Below, piece after piece: positions 47,894 to 59,900 of a stretch of 64,000 nt of DNA (its first letter is position 1; every line of letters begins with the position of its first letter). The DNA is taken from the NCBI RefSeq assembly GCF_910592395.1, contig NC_088311.1, forward strand, positions 1,056,501 to 1,120,500, in the 5' to 3' direction. The stretch is from Lineus longissimus (Eukaryota > Nemertea > Pilidiophora > Heteronemertea > Lineidae). A program made the translations under genes and the position numbers. Under the pieces are notes generated by a model. The model had not been told where the DNA came from. It saw only the letters and a program-made list of their open reading frames with translations, and ran no database searches.

Positions 47894-50800
47894 CTAGAAA
47901 TGATAAAATGACACCAACAGAGACAGCGTCAGTAAGTTCAGATGTGTCGTCGGAAGACCAAGGCTCGGCCGGGAGCTCGAGTAGATGGTGATGTCTACCA
48001 GGTTCTCCCATGTACCGTTATGCGGTGCTGGCTCGATGGCGAGTATCTTACATACGAGTTGGTAGATGTCGACGGAATTGATATCACTCTGTCTAGCACC
48101 TTTTATAAACGCTGGAAAGAGAAATACGTTTTCTTTCAAAGTTTGGCACCATTTCGGTATAAAGGCAACTCTCACCCGATCATGACCACTGATGAGGACG
48201 TGATGCCTACGCTAAAATAGAAGAAACGCCGCGAAACCCGCCAATTGCTCAGGTGGCTATGGACTTTCGTCTCTCGTAATCCTTGTACACCTGGTGCCAC
48301 CCCCGGAAGCGGTGGTTCTCTTACCTGGACCCATCCCCAGGAAGATACCTTTCATGTCGTCAAGATCTGGCAGATACCCATGGTCTCCCATACGTCCGAG
48401 CTCCCCTGGTGGAGGCTCCCATATCTAGAAAAAATATAAAAAATTGAGCTCATGACACATAAACATGTAAAATAGACTTACTCAAGCTACATATCATCGG
48501 CTTCTTTTCCGCCAACTGCGAACGGGTACTCTGAATAACCAATGAACAACTGGAGCCAGGTGTGACTGTCGACGTCTTAACAGACGGAATGGTGGAGCCT
48601 TATATTAAATTACTAGAGCGGTTTGTTACCGTAGTTGAAATTGATGCGTCATGTTGTGGTAGATACCTGGTTGATCATTGTTGATGTATAATATGGTGGA
48701 TCACAGTAATACAGAATTGGAGCAATTCTTCTGTCGTTACTGAAGTGGTATCTTTCAGGGAAATCTTCCCTCAGGAAGAAATGGACGTGAGGATGGAGGT
48801 TCTTTAAGCGGTTGTATATCTGAAAAGATACGAATCGAGCAAACCAACGTCGAAATCGATCATCGTCTTCCCAAAATAAGCAACGCGAGTCTCAAATGCA
48901 TGATGCAAACCATTGATCGACAAAGCCACTCGGGTTACCTTTGCGTTGGGCTTTTGCGTTGAGTTTTTGTGTCACGAAGCTGGTGTCAGCGTGTAGAAGA
49001 AGGATTCTTGACTGCTTTTGAAATAACCATAATTTGGCAAACAATAAGTACAGGTGGACATCGAGCCAGGCAAAGAAAGGTTCTTCCAGGCCGATCAACG
49101 AGTCGCGAATCTGTTCTGCCGAGGTTGAACTTCGATTAGCCAGAGGTTAGTATACTCATTGTCATACTAGGGCTGAAGAACTGGCCTCCGTACTATATCA
49201 CTGGGTTTTCATTTAAAACATGGTTGGACAAAGATAAACTGTCCAGACTATTTGTAGCTTTAAAAATAATCAGCACCAACATATCACTCTTACTTCTTCG
49301 GTTTAATAAAAGGTTGGTCACGAAATACATTCTGATATATTTGGTTTGCCAATTTTGGTGCTGCTATTCATTTCTTACTCAATATCACTCTCATTGGAAT
49401 CTCAAATTCGAGATCTCAGATTATGCATTTTCATAAATTTAAGACTATATTTTGAGACCCTGATAATAGAGTGATATGTTGGCGTGGATCATTTTTGAAG
49501 AAATAGTTTGGCCAATTATCTTTGTAATACCATGTTTTAAATGAAAGCCTACCAGAATAGTAAGGAGGCCAGGCGATTCACGTCACATCTTCCGAAAGCA
49601 TCGATAAGCACCGTCAGTGTGCGGTACGAAAGTAAGGACGAAGAGCATAAAAATGTACTTACAAAGTTTGTCATATTCGGATACTTGGGATATATCATCT
49701 CATTCAAGACAAACTTGATACTGTTCACAAACTCCCCTACAGTGAAAGCCTTAGTGATGTCCACGTTACAGTCCCGTCCTGAGCTGTCATAGGCTGACAT
49801 CCCGTGATCAGACACCAGGATCACATTGACTGAATCGGCTAAGTCCCTGGCCTTAAGCGCGTCCAGGAAGGTGACTAGCTCCTTATCGTACCCGGACACC
49901 GATTCATTCACCTCGATAGAGAACGGCCCGAATTTGTGACCCATCTTATCGATGTCTTCAACATAGATACCTATAGGGTTAAAAAAAACATACATTAGTA
50001 AAAGAAATAAGGGGATTATAAAGAAATGTTATCTCATGCCAGTAGCATGGCTGACGTTCTATCAAAAAGGCATATGGCGACCTATGGATTTCCTATCTCA
50101 TCTATCTTGCAGCACAAGCGGTGTGGAACCCTTTTCGAAAGTTGCTTGGCGACGCAGTCAGCAAATCTCAATTCACCAGTGTCACATTGTCACTGGTACA
50201 GCCTCCCTTCAGGTCCTCAAAGGTCATTGCTGTTATCGAAGTCATAGCGCTCCATGTCCTCCAAAGTCATTGGGGATCGATCTTACACCCTTCCTTTAGG
50301 TTCTCCAAGATAACTGCTGGTCACTTACCAATGAAGTCATACCCTTCTTTCAGATTATCCAACGTCTTTTCAAAGGCGTAGCGGATGTCGATCCTATCCG
50401 GGGAGTTAAAATATGGATCACAGAGAGCTGGTGTCACATTCCTAATGGTGACCTCACAGCCTGGCCAGTAGTATAATGCACCCTTCTTACCCTGGGAGTT
50501 AAGGAGGAATGCATCAGAAACGAATCGAGATCTCGACTTAATGGCAGTGTAAATATACTTCATTGACAAGAATGGCAATTTTCATCAACTAAAGTATCTC
50601 TTTTGGTTAAATAACTATTGATATACATTACTTGAGATGTACTTTACAACTGCTGTTGTTGTCTCGAAGTCACATACGCTGTACGATTGACTAGGGACAA
50701 ATGGGGGACTGGTGTGGGGCTGGTTGGTTTAAGGTGTGTTATAAGCCGTAAGCGCATCGGTACATGTATGAGGTGATAGTTTACCTGGCGAGTAGCGGTC

Positions 50801-51567
50801 ACCCATACGGGTTCACCATCATTGTAAAAGTGAGGATGGTCATACCCTGGATTGCTGGCGGCGAACCACACCTCGTCATAGAGTGGGTCGTAGAAGTTGT
50901 TCTTGACTATCCCATGGTTCTCAGCATATAAACCTGAAATCAAAGGTAATTGCTGTTCAGGAAGCGCTTCCTCTATTAAACTCCGACAGCACCCAGAGAA
51001 ACAATGACCGATCCTATGGATCTAAGTGAAATAATGGCAGTGGTTGGCTTGACCCCCCCCCCCCCCGGATTCTCGCGATCAGCCTAAATACATCCAGTGA
51101 CTTGGCCGATTGAACTCTCCCATCCGTTACTATAGTTACTTCTCTTGTTGTGGGTAGCGAAATTTCCTATACCTTTGTTTTGATTTGCCCCTTTGCTCTT
51201 TCGAATTCCAATGTAACGCGAATAATGTCGGCTTCATTTTACAGTATCAGGTAAACCCATGGGCCTACTTCCGTGCGCTCAATAACGCCCGTGAGACAAA
51301 TCTAACTGGCTTACCTGTCATGATAGTGTAATACTGTGGATAGGACTGAGTAGGGAAGGCCATGGTCATCTTCTCCACCCATGCTCCATTCTCCTGGACG
51401 TGGGTGAACCCCTCTAACCCAGGAATGTCCAGGTAATCCCATCGGAAGCCATCGTAAAGGATCAGTACCACTTTCCCTCTCGCCTCTCCGTCGGTGTCAT
51501 AATCCGTACAGAGCACTCCGTAAAGAAAAAGAACTCCTAGTAGATTGGTGAGAGAGTCAAGTTCCAT
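47894..51567 (-). CDS. ENPP6: ENPP6-like ectonucleotide pyrophosphatase/phosphodiesterase, copy A, 7 exons, 447 aa
   Basis: ENPP6 is a cell-surface, GPI-anchored phosphodiesterase that releases phosphocholine from glycerophosphocholine and lysophospholipids. Exons in transcription order: 51315-51567, 50785-50933, 50329-50491, 49663-49970, 48667-48819, 48325-48424, 47894-48111. A signal-peptide-like start (LLGVLFLYGVLC) precedes VVLILYDGFRWDYL (Asp39, metal ligand) and FPTQSYPQYYTIMTG. The nucleophile position is Ser75, as in ENPP6 (Ser), not the Thr of ENPP1-5. ALYYWPGCEV, GHKFGPF, ILVSDHGMSAYD, the late MGDHGYL, the MKGIFLGMGP stretch and SVDIYQLVCK..PAPHNGTW follow, and the C-terminal hydrophobic stretch fits a GPI signal. 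It pairs head to head with copy B. Substrate assignment is by family only; orthology to ENPP6 is likely, not proven. Confidence 0.88.
49203..49548. mobile_element. Inverted-repeat (MITE-like) insertion in intron 4 of ENPP6-like copy A
   Basis: Arms of about 95-100 bp, near 49205-49300 and 49450-49548, are imperfect reverse complements. Both outer ends carry TTTTCATTTAAAACATGG or its complement and both inner ends carry CCAACATATCACTCT or its complement. The core shows no coding potential. The arms are more diverged than those of the 12.6-kb foldback element, so it is probably older. No clear target-site duplication. Confidence 0.65.
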
Positions 51568-52883
51568 TGTCGTTGATTCTGTAGACTGGAAACACCTTTT
51601 ACATGAAAAATATCACAGTTCAGAATACATCCAAATCAAATTTATTCATCCCAACTATCCTTTACAGTTACCATTTGCAATGGTGAAGAAACCAGCCTTG
51701 GAAACGATCTGAAAATCACTAAACTCCATCCATTACCGGATGAAGAAGCACTGAGCTGATGAAAACCAGACGACAGTTTATCAATGCTAGCAGACGATAG
51801 CACAACGTTCAGCAGACGTCAAACCAAACGACGTTCTCTCCTGTGGTTTCGAGTCTCGCATTAGTCAGTTCCGTTTCACCGGGATACTACGCGCTCCAAC
51901 GCACAGTTGAGAGAGGCACTCTGAGTGAAATTCCCAGTGACTGTGAGAGATGTGCAAAGTAATCTCTCGTCACATGTTTTTTCTTCTTGTTAGCATCGTC
52001 GCGTGGAAATAAATCACTGGCAACTGTGTTGATCGAAAAAATCTCCATCACTCGATGCAAGCACTTACTGAAATAACTTCTCCTTTTTCCCACAGTGCGG
52101 ATCAGTCACAAAAGACTGTGAATCCAATAAGCCTGGCTTCAATGGCGAGTGCATGGTTCTGGAACATGTTGACTCCGAGAGGACGGCATACGAATCAAGC
52201 ACACCAAGAGCAGCAACAAATCAGCGTGGTGTGAGTGGTTCTACCGCCAGCTTCCCTAGTTTATGATGGTCGTCTCTTGGGGTTCTTCAACCGAAAAAGG
52301 CAATCGAAACCCCCAAGGCGTTGACATCGCTTCGCCTCAGTGAGCGAGTGAAGAAGATGGTGCCGGTACTTAAGGTCGAAGGGATTAGGTATCAGACCGA
52401 CACTCGAATTCATGCAACATAGTTCAAATGTTCAGCTTGTCTACCATCCTGAGATCAGGTTTTTGCTACATTGAAAATGACTGGTTTCGTCGGGATGCTT
52501 GTCTACAGGTTCATCATTGGTCTGAGCGTCATCTGTTTGATAGTTACAATAATACTCAGAATCAAGTGTCAGGCACTATATAAAGTCTCAATGATGTTTG
52601 CCCGCGGTTTTCTTTGAAGATCATGGTGCTTTACTTGTTTATCATGATATCTCAATGGTTCTCAATGCAATTACCCGTTCCTATTAACCTCTCTTAACTT
52701 ATTCAAAGAATGCCTGCAAGTACAAACGATATGACCTTGAAGAATTCCTAGGTCAACCATTGTCTTAACTGAATTTACTTTGCAAATGTGTCTTATCGAA
52801 ATTCTATTCACTTTGATTCCGACCCAGTTTCGTAGACAACAGGCGAGGGGGTGGATGCGGTTACTAGCGGCAACTTGAACAAT
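51568..52883. other. Shared 1.3-kb spacer between the two head-to-head ENPP6-like genes
   Basis: Both genes start outward from here, so it should hold both promoters and 5' untranslated regions. No coding exon was found. A shared control region is possible but no paired motif was identified. Confidence 0.4.
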
Positions 52884-55800
52884 ATGGGTGGAAAGTCAGG
52901 GCGTGTTCTTTCTCTGGGTTTCCTTTGCCTCTTTGGTGTGATATTAATCGGAGCTCACGAAGGACCCGACTCGCACAAAGTCGTGTTGATCCTTTTCGAT
53001 GGATTTCGGTGGGATTATCTGAAGATTAAAGGTCTGGAAGGATTCACCCAGTTCATGGAGAATGGTGCCTGGGTGGAGAAGATGACCATGGCCTTCCCCA
53101 CGTTATCCTACCCACAGTATTATACTATCATGACAGGTAAGACTAACACGCTAGGTAACCACAGTTCCTCAAAAGATTTCCAAGTCCCGTTTTTTAGTTT
53201 TCGTCTGGTACTTCAAAGGCTTGGCAGAGGGGAAGAACACAAATCCTGTCATTTTGGTATTAGCCATAGCCGAGTGGAGTGCAACAGAGCACAGTACCAT
53301 GAACCTTCTTTGATAGACAGTGACAGTTTTCTCTCGGGTTAGGCCAACTTTCACCATGGCTCTTGTTTGAACACATGTGGAAGGACACCTACTATTACCC
53401 TTCTCCATCGCTAGGTCTTTACGCTGAAAACCATGGTATGGTTGGTAACAACTTCTATGACCCCCTGCACAAGGAACCCTGGCTGTTCGCGAACAACCCG
53501 GAATACAACCACACACATTTCTACGACGATGGAGAACCGATGTGGGTGACAGCGACCAAACAAGTAAATATTTCTACAGTCACCGTAAGATGCAACTGGC
53601 GGAAATCGGTCGAGTCCATGTGGCCGTTCGCTTCGGGAGGCAGACGTGCTATTTCCGTCATGGTTATACACGTGAGACTTGCGTTGTTGAGAGTGATCAG
53701 TTGTCAGCAGCCAGTTGACCAAGCATGAAATGCAGGAGAGATTGTTGTCAGGATTAGCCCCGATGATAATGTCTTCAACCATAACATTTTTACAGGATAA
53801 GAAGAGTGCATTGTACTACTGGCCAGCCTGTGAAGTCAGCATCCGCAATGTGACCCCCGCCTTCTGTGACGTATACTGGTACTGGCCCAACCAGACCTTC
53901 ATACATTCAGCCCTTGAAAGTACCCTTGATAACTTGGAACAAGGCTTTGACTTCGTTGGTGAGTGAAAATACCATTGGACTTGATATTCCAAGCTGATAT
54001 TGTCAAATCTAGATCAAACGACATTAGCTTCATTATCGCCCCTCCTCTGTGGCCGGTATACGTTAGGAGGTAAAAGACCAGGTCTTGGAATATGCTGCCA
54101 TACGTTGTGAGCAAACACGACACGAACATATCCCAGAGACTTTACAATTCGAGGTCATAAACTTTGAAACTACTTAAGTCTCAGTATCTCCACAAGTTAT
54201 AACGGGAAAAGGAATGCAACAACAGCAAGGCCCGTAGAGGGGAAGGACAGCGTCAAAAACTAACCACTCTTGCAGACTGTTGAATTATTTCTCCTGAACG
54301 TATTTCTTTATCTTTCCTTCACCAGGCATCTATGTCGAAGAAACCGATAAGATTGGCCACAAATATGGACCATTTTCCAAAGAGATCAACGAAACTGTCC
54401 GGAACTACGACAAGGAGATGAAGATTTTCCTGGATGGACTGAAGGCCCGGAACCTTTTCGATGAGACCAACGTGATCTTGGTGTCTGACCACGGCATGAC
54501 GCCTTACGTTGACCAGCCGTATGTGCAACCTTTCGCCAATTTTACCGAGGAGGAATACAACCAGACAATTCTCTGGCACCTTGATTATGGGATATACCCA
54601 ACTCATCCAAAGTACACAAAGATGGTGAGTGATGTCTTAATTTTCTTTCCGATTTAAGATTACAACACTCGCCAGTCCGAAAAAAAGTAAAAGACATTGG
54701 CCTGCATGTACCGACAGGCGCATCCAAATGATCGGACTAAAACGTCCATATGCCTGTGGACAAATCACCGTTTTCATAAACTTTTCACTCTATGAAAATG
54801 ATTCGATGTTCGACATGACAGTTGGCAACCCTGGCAAGATTGGAATTCAAACGGAGCCTAGTCATCTTCAGGCTGATGTTGCTGAAATGTTCTTTTTCAG
54901 ATCTACGAAAAAGTTAAGAGTGTGAATGATCCCCACCTGCATGTGTTCCTGAAGGAAGACTTCCCAGACAGCTACCACTTCAAACACGACCGCCGTATCG
55001 CGCCCGTCTTGATGTATGTGGACACTGGCTACAAGATAACTTGGAGCCTAAACATGGTAAGCTCATTGTTTGATGTCAGTTACGGAGGCAAGGATGTTGT
55101 GGGACGGGGGGAGGAAGGTGCCGGTAATGCTTACACATTGTCATACTGGCGCAGCGTTCCTGAATGTTCCCCATTCATTGCCATTCTGAAAAACTTTCCT
55201 CATTGTGTGGGAACGCCAGAAAACAGACCGACTTGTAGTTTCTGATCTAGATGTCTCAATTTTTTTGTCTCGGTGTTCAGCCGAAATGTTACACTAATAA
55301 CGGAAGAATAAGCAGATGATATCCGTAGACCCGTGATTATGACATTGAAAATTGCGAAGGTAGAGAGAAAATGGATGTTAGATGCAACTCTGGTTAATAA
55401 CCTACCTCTAAATCGTACATTTCCAGACCACTAAAAATAATACAGGTGGCAAAGCTAGCCATGGTTTTCTCCCAGAGACATCGGACATGAAGGGACTCTT
55501 CCTGGGAATTGGACCAGGTATAGTATTCGACAAGTCCAACCTCCTTCAGTTTCATCATCATCATCATCATCACCGCGGAGCCATGGCCAAGACTGTGAGG
55601 CCTTTGCCATTTTTGTCGTATGAATGAAATCGACCAAGTCCACAGCCATTTTCTGTAGTCATCGGTTAGTTTCTCTATGTAGTTCCTCGTAACATTGCAC
55701 AGGCATATGTCCATTGTTCGTGATGTTGATGCACTTATACATGTACTGTAGTATCACGGTGGCCGGCTGACATTAATTAAAACTTTAAATTATCTCATGT

Positions 55801-56038
55801 TTACATCACACATTCCTCTCCAGATTTCCTGAAAGGATCCAGACAAGCCAACATTGACTCTGTCGACATCTACCAACTCATGTGCAAGATGCTGGGAATC
55901 ACCCCTGCGCCGAACAACGGAACCTGGAGTCACGTTACTGGTATCACAAGATTCAACGGGGTTTCTACTTCTCATGATCAGTTTGTTGGTTTCATGATGG
56001 TGGCTGTATTCTGCTTGATGGTGAACCTTTGGATATGA
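52884..56038 (+). CDS. ENPP6: ENPP6-like ectonucleotide pyrophosphatase/phosphodiesterase, copy B, 7 exons, 441 aa
   Basis: This is the paralogue of copy A on the other strand. Exons are 52884-53136, 53415-53563, 53796-53958, 54326-54624, 54901-55056, 55427-55517 and 55824-56038. Exons 1-3 have exactly the same lengths as in copy A (253, 149 and 163 bp), and all intron phases agree. It shows a signal peptide (VLSLGFLCLFGVILIGAHE), Asp39 in LFDGFRWDYL, the nucleophile motif FPTLSYPQYYTIMTG with Ser75, ALYYWPACEV, GHKYGPF, ILVSDHGMTPY, SHGFLP, MKGLFLGIGPDFLKG, SVDIYQLMCK..PAPNNGTW and a hydrophobic tail (FVGFMMVAVFCLMVNLWI) that fits a GPI signal. The start is the first ATG in frame; a GTG lies upstream in the same frame but is not a plausible start. 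Exon 6 has a longer N-terminal linker than copy A. Confidence 0.88.
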
Positions 56039-56918
56039 CAGAGCTCATGTCATTGGGAATTGTAAACATATTCTATACGACAATTGATATATTTATTATC
56101 ATAGATATGACTTGTTGCAAAAACAACCGGACCTTTCGTAAAGTAAAATTTATGTAACACTACATCATAACTGCCGCATTAACGACGACGTGAAGACAAT
56201 AATATACAGTTAAACAACAAACGATAAAATGTCCAATGAAAACGCAGTCTATTTACAAATTATTTGATCATTTCAGCCCGCAATTCTTCCAGAATCTACA
56301 TAAATTCCATATCAACGTTGTATAAAATTATCCTTCCCATTTTCCAAATACATGTACTATAAAGTGCAAACCGGTATCAAATTTTATCACAATTTATATC
56401 ATGTTTACAGTGGTATTTTGTTTAAGGAGACCAACTGAACGCCATTCCTCTGTCCTCTTTCCTGGCTCTATAATCCACCTCGTCGAGATTTTTATCACTT
56501 TTCATCCTTCCTTTCTCAGCAAAAACTGCTAGTAGTTCCGTCTATCAAAGGCAAACAACTCGATATCAGTATCATCAAAATATAAAGCGCAGATTCTCTT
56601 AATAGTCTGAAAGCATCTTCAAGTAGAGGGAAATGGTAACAAAGATGATGGTCTTCAAACAGACTTCCAAATACCCTGAAAGTAAGCAAGGGTGCAGTAT
56701 TAAACCAATGAATATACTAGTATGTTTGGGCTGGTGTAATGAATTATCCTAGGTTTCGATAGCGTTGGGTAGGTACATCCTGCACTCCCTGAGCGATGGT
56801 CGGTGTTGAGTATTGCATGAAAAGTGTGGAGTCAGTCCGTATAAGTGTTGTAAGGTGATGCCCCCACCCAAGTTTACCGGCTTCACGCTACCACAATCGG
56901 AGCCACATCGAAGGAACC
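56039..56918. other. Intergenic region between ENPP6-like copy B and the mesothelin-like gene (tail to tail)
   Basis: No coding exon is seen. It contains the 3' ends of both flanking genes. AT-rich on the left with no clear canonical poly(A) hexamer for copy B within the first few hundred bases. Confidence 0.35.
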
Positions 56919-59900
56919 TCACCACCACCTGATCCGTCCTTTATCGTCATCGTCAGGGTCAACCTTCTTCTGTGAGGGACAGAATGCCAGATTGAGATAC
57001 AAACCTGCTGCAGCTGAAGCTTTTCTGGCCTCCGCCATCGGCCTGAATGTCACTGATAGCGCCATCTGCATCTGCTCATCAGTCAGGTGAGCGTCTCTGA
57101 GTTGTTCCGGAGTCAGTGTGTTGAATACCGCGGGAGTCAGTAAAGCCATCGAAGATTCTGGTATCGCCTATCGATGGATTTAAAACAAAATGGATGGGTG
57201 TATGCTGCGTTCAATCGTAGCCCAATGTCATGTCAATAGAGTGAGCGGTGGGAAGGTTCTTCATGAAAACATGAAATTAGTAAACAATATTTAGCAAAAG
57301 TATTAACACGAAGATTATTCAAAACCATGCAGCCGCCTATTTGATAACCTTAACGAGATGTTCTCACAAAAGCCTTCATGTCGACATTGCCAACTCGAAA
57401 CCTTTGATTGTCAGAAAGTGATTCAAAGAAGGAAAGTTGACTTTACCTTGATCGCTGACGGGGGAATTAAAGCAAAGATGTATTCAGGTATACAGTTGAG
57501 TTTATCTCCAAGCAGGGCTAAGGTTACTCCTGGGACTGGAACTGAAATGTTAATGGTTGGAGATGGCGACAACTCAGTACAATTCCAAAGACAGGGACTT
57601 CTGTTTAGCAGTTGTAGTATATGATCTCCTGTTGTCAAGATCAAACTGGACAGAGACCTCAATCAATCACCATGGCTAGTGAATGCAATTACTCGAACAA
57701 ACTCCTGCTAAAGATGCACACATAGCTGAGACAAGCTGAAATGATTTAGCGAAACTGGACTTCGCAAAAGCTGACTTACCCATTAAAATACCCACATCAG
57801 ATATGGTAGAACATGTCCATTTGGCGACAGGTCCATAAGCGGCTGTCCTTGTTGCCAAATCCAGTAAAGCCTTGACCTTTTGGACCGGACACGCAGTGTA
57901 GGTGCCCACTATCACTGAAACTTTTCTGTAAACTGCTGGATCTATCGATTCGATTTCGTACTCCATAAAGCCACACAGAACTAATCCCAGGCTAACTATG
58001 GCCTCAGTGGATGAGTTTGATAACTTGAAGTATGGATTTAAAACTTTGTATCTGTCTGCTAAGTGTACCAGCTAAAGTGATGAAACAAAAAAATCACGAT
58101 GTAAAGGTTAAGCTTTATAAACTTAAGACAATCCTGTGATTGGTACATGACATAACCTGTGATGAAATGACGAACATTTGTTTCCGTAAACTCCCTGCTA
58201 AACTAATGCCAAAATGCAGATGAATACAACTTGTAATCCTGTACATCATCTAATCGACGTTGGTTCAGCATACCTTTTCACTTGTCCAGTTCATAGAGGG
58301 ATTGCCAAGGGTTGTGAGGATATCGAGATCATTGAGGTCAATGCAGCGAAGATGTGACTTGGTGACCGCCGTCAAGATATGTTGGGATGACATGACCTCT
58401 TGCGGCGAAAGCTTACAGATTTCGTTGATGTCCTGCAATGATATTTGATGTTTAGCATTTTTCCATTCAGTCATGAAAAGTCATGAAGTGAGGTACTCTG
58501 AATGTAGAAGTTCAAGCAGGGAGTCCCTGTTAAAACTGTTTCGTTGTGAACGAAGTGGTTCTCGTCCAAGTTGACCTCAAGCAGCTGATTGAACTGCTTT
58601 CGACAATTCTTACTCTGTATTTCATGGGTTTCGTAGCCTTCCAGCTCATGGAAACGGACTTGTTATGAATGGTAATGTCATATGAGTCTGCTATATGTTC
58701 GTCTTCGCTGCTTATCGGTGTGCCCTTACCATCCAGTTGAATCAGAACCAGAAATCATAGTCAAAAGTCGAACCCAATCCAGATACATACGGCATTGACT
58801 CGGATGAGCAAGGTGTTCTTCTGTGCCTCCGACCACCCGCGGTGAGCGCCAAGGGTACTCAAGCAACTGGCGAAGTTCTCTTTTGGTATACCGTTGAGTT
58901 CGTTAGGAGTGATGTCGTGGCTGACCTTCTCAAGATGAGGTACAGTGTCCATGCCGTTGTTACACAGGCGGGATTTGGGATCTCAAAGGTGAAAAGATAA
59001 TGACCGTTGGAATTGTAGAGAAAGTTTGACGGTCTAATAGTAGAATAGTCTCACAGTTGATCGACCGAATGTAGTGGTACCAATCATGGTCGTCTTCCCA
59101 TCGAAGTCGGCCAGGCACCGATTCCCGGCCAACAGACATGAGTAGATGAAGCTTTGCATTGTGACTCCATTTTTCATCTTAGAAGATATTGCCTACCATG
59201 TTCATTTTCATCTGGCTCTAACTGCTGTCACAGCTCCATGTTTATTCCATAACATCAATGACAAACAACCCAGCAGAAACAATAATGACACACGACGAAA
59301 AAAGTAGACCATCCTACCGTTATACCTCCTGAATCTTAGCTCCTGTGGTTTCCGGAAGGCCAGGGAGACGGCGTGGTTCCTTTCCTTAACGAAGTCTGCA
59401 GTAGTTGCTCCGAACATCCTACCAATGCATGCAAGACCGCTCCAGATCTCCGCATTGACTTGGGAAATAGTCTGATCCCGAACGTGCTAGTAACAGAAGA
59501 CAGAAAATGTATGTCATGATCGTGATACCACACAGTCATGACACTGACATATTTGGCAGGGTTATCGTCGAACTGTTCGCGTATATCACGGCGGACACAG
59601 CATAGACGCCCTATCTTGATGACAGTGGAATGAAGCTCCGTGACGTTGAGATGTTTCCGTATAAGCGGAGAGACCCGAGGCTTAATGAAGCGCGGATTGA
59701 CAACAACATAATTGCGAGAAACGTTGGTATAATGAAGGGTTTCAGTTAAATGTTTACCTTCTGAATTGCTGCAAGTGATGTTCTATTGAGATAGGTAATC
59801 GTCCTACCAAGTCGTGTGATAGTTGAAGAATTCCATTTCGAAAAACGTCTGTGACAGACAGAAAGGAATTGTTAGTTACGAGATGCTTCGTCGATCGTCG

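Noticed and set aside
51052-51066. Run of about 14 C residues.
   Set aside because: A simple homopolymer in an ENPP6-like intron; it has no further structure and may vary by sequencing error.
53169-53782. Minus-strand open frames of 115 and 123 codons over ENPP6-like copy B exon 2.
   Set aside because: They overlap a confident exon on the plus strand and show no domain features.
58540-58680. Minus-strand open stretch (ELEGYETHEIQSKNCRKQFN and on) as another exon of the mesothelin-like gene.
   Set aside because: It looks protein-like, but the exons on either side already join in phase, and no good acceptor-donor pair keeps the frame if it is included.
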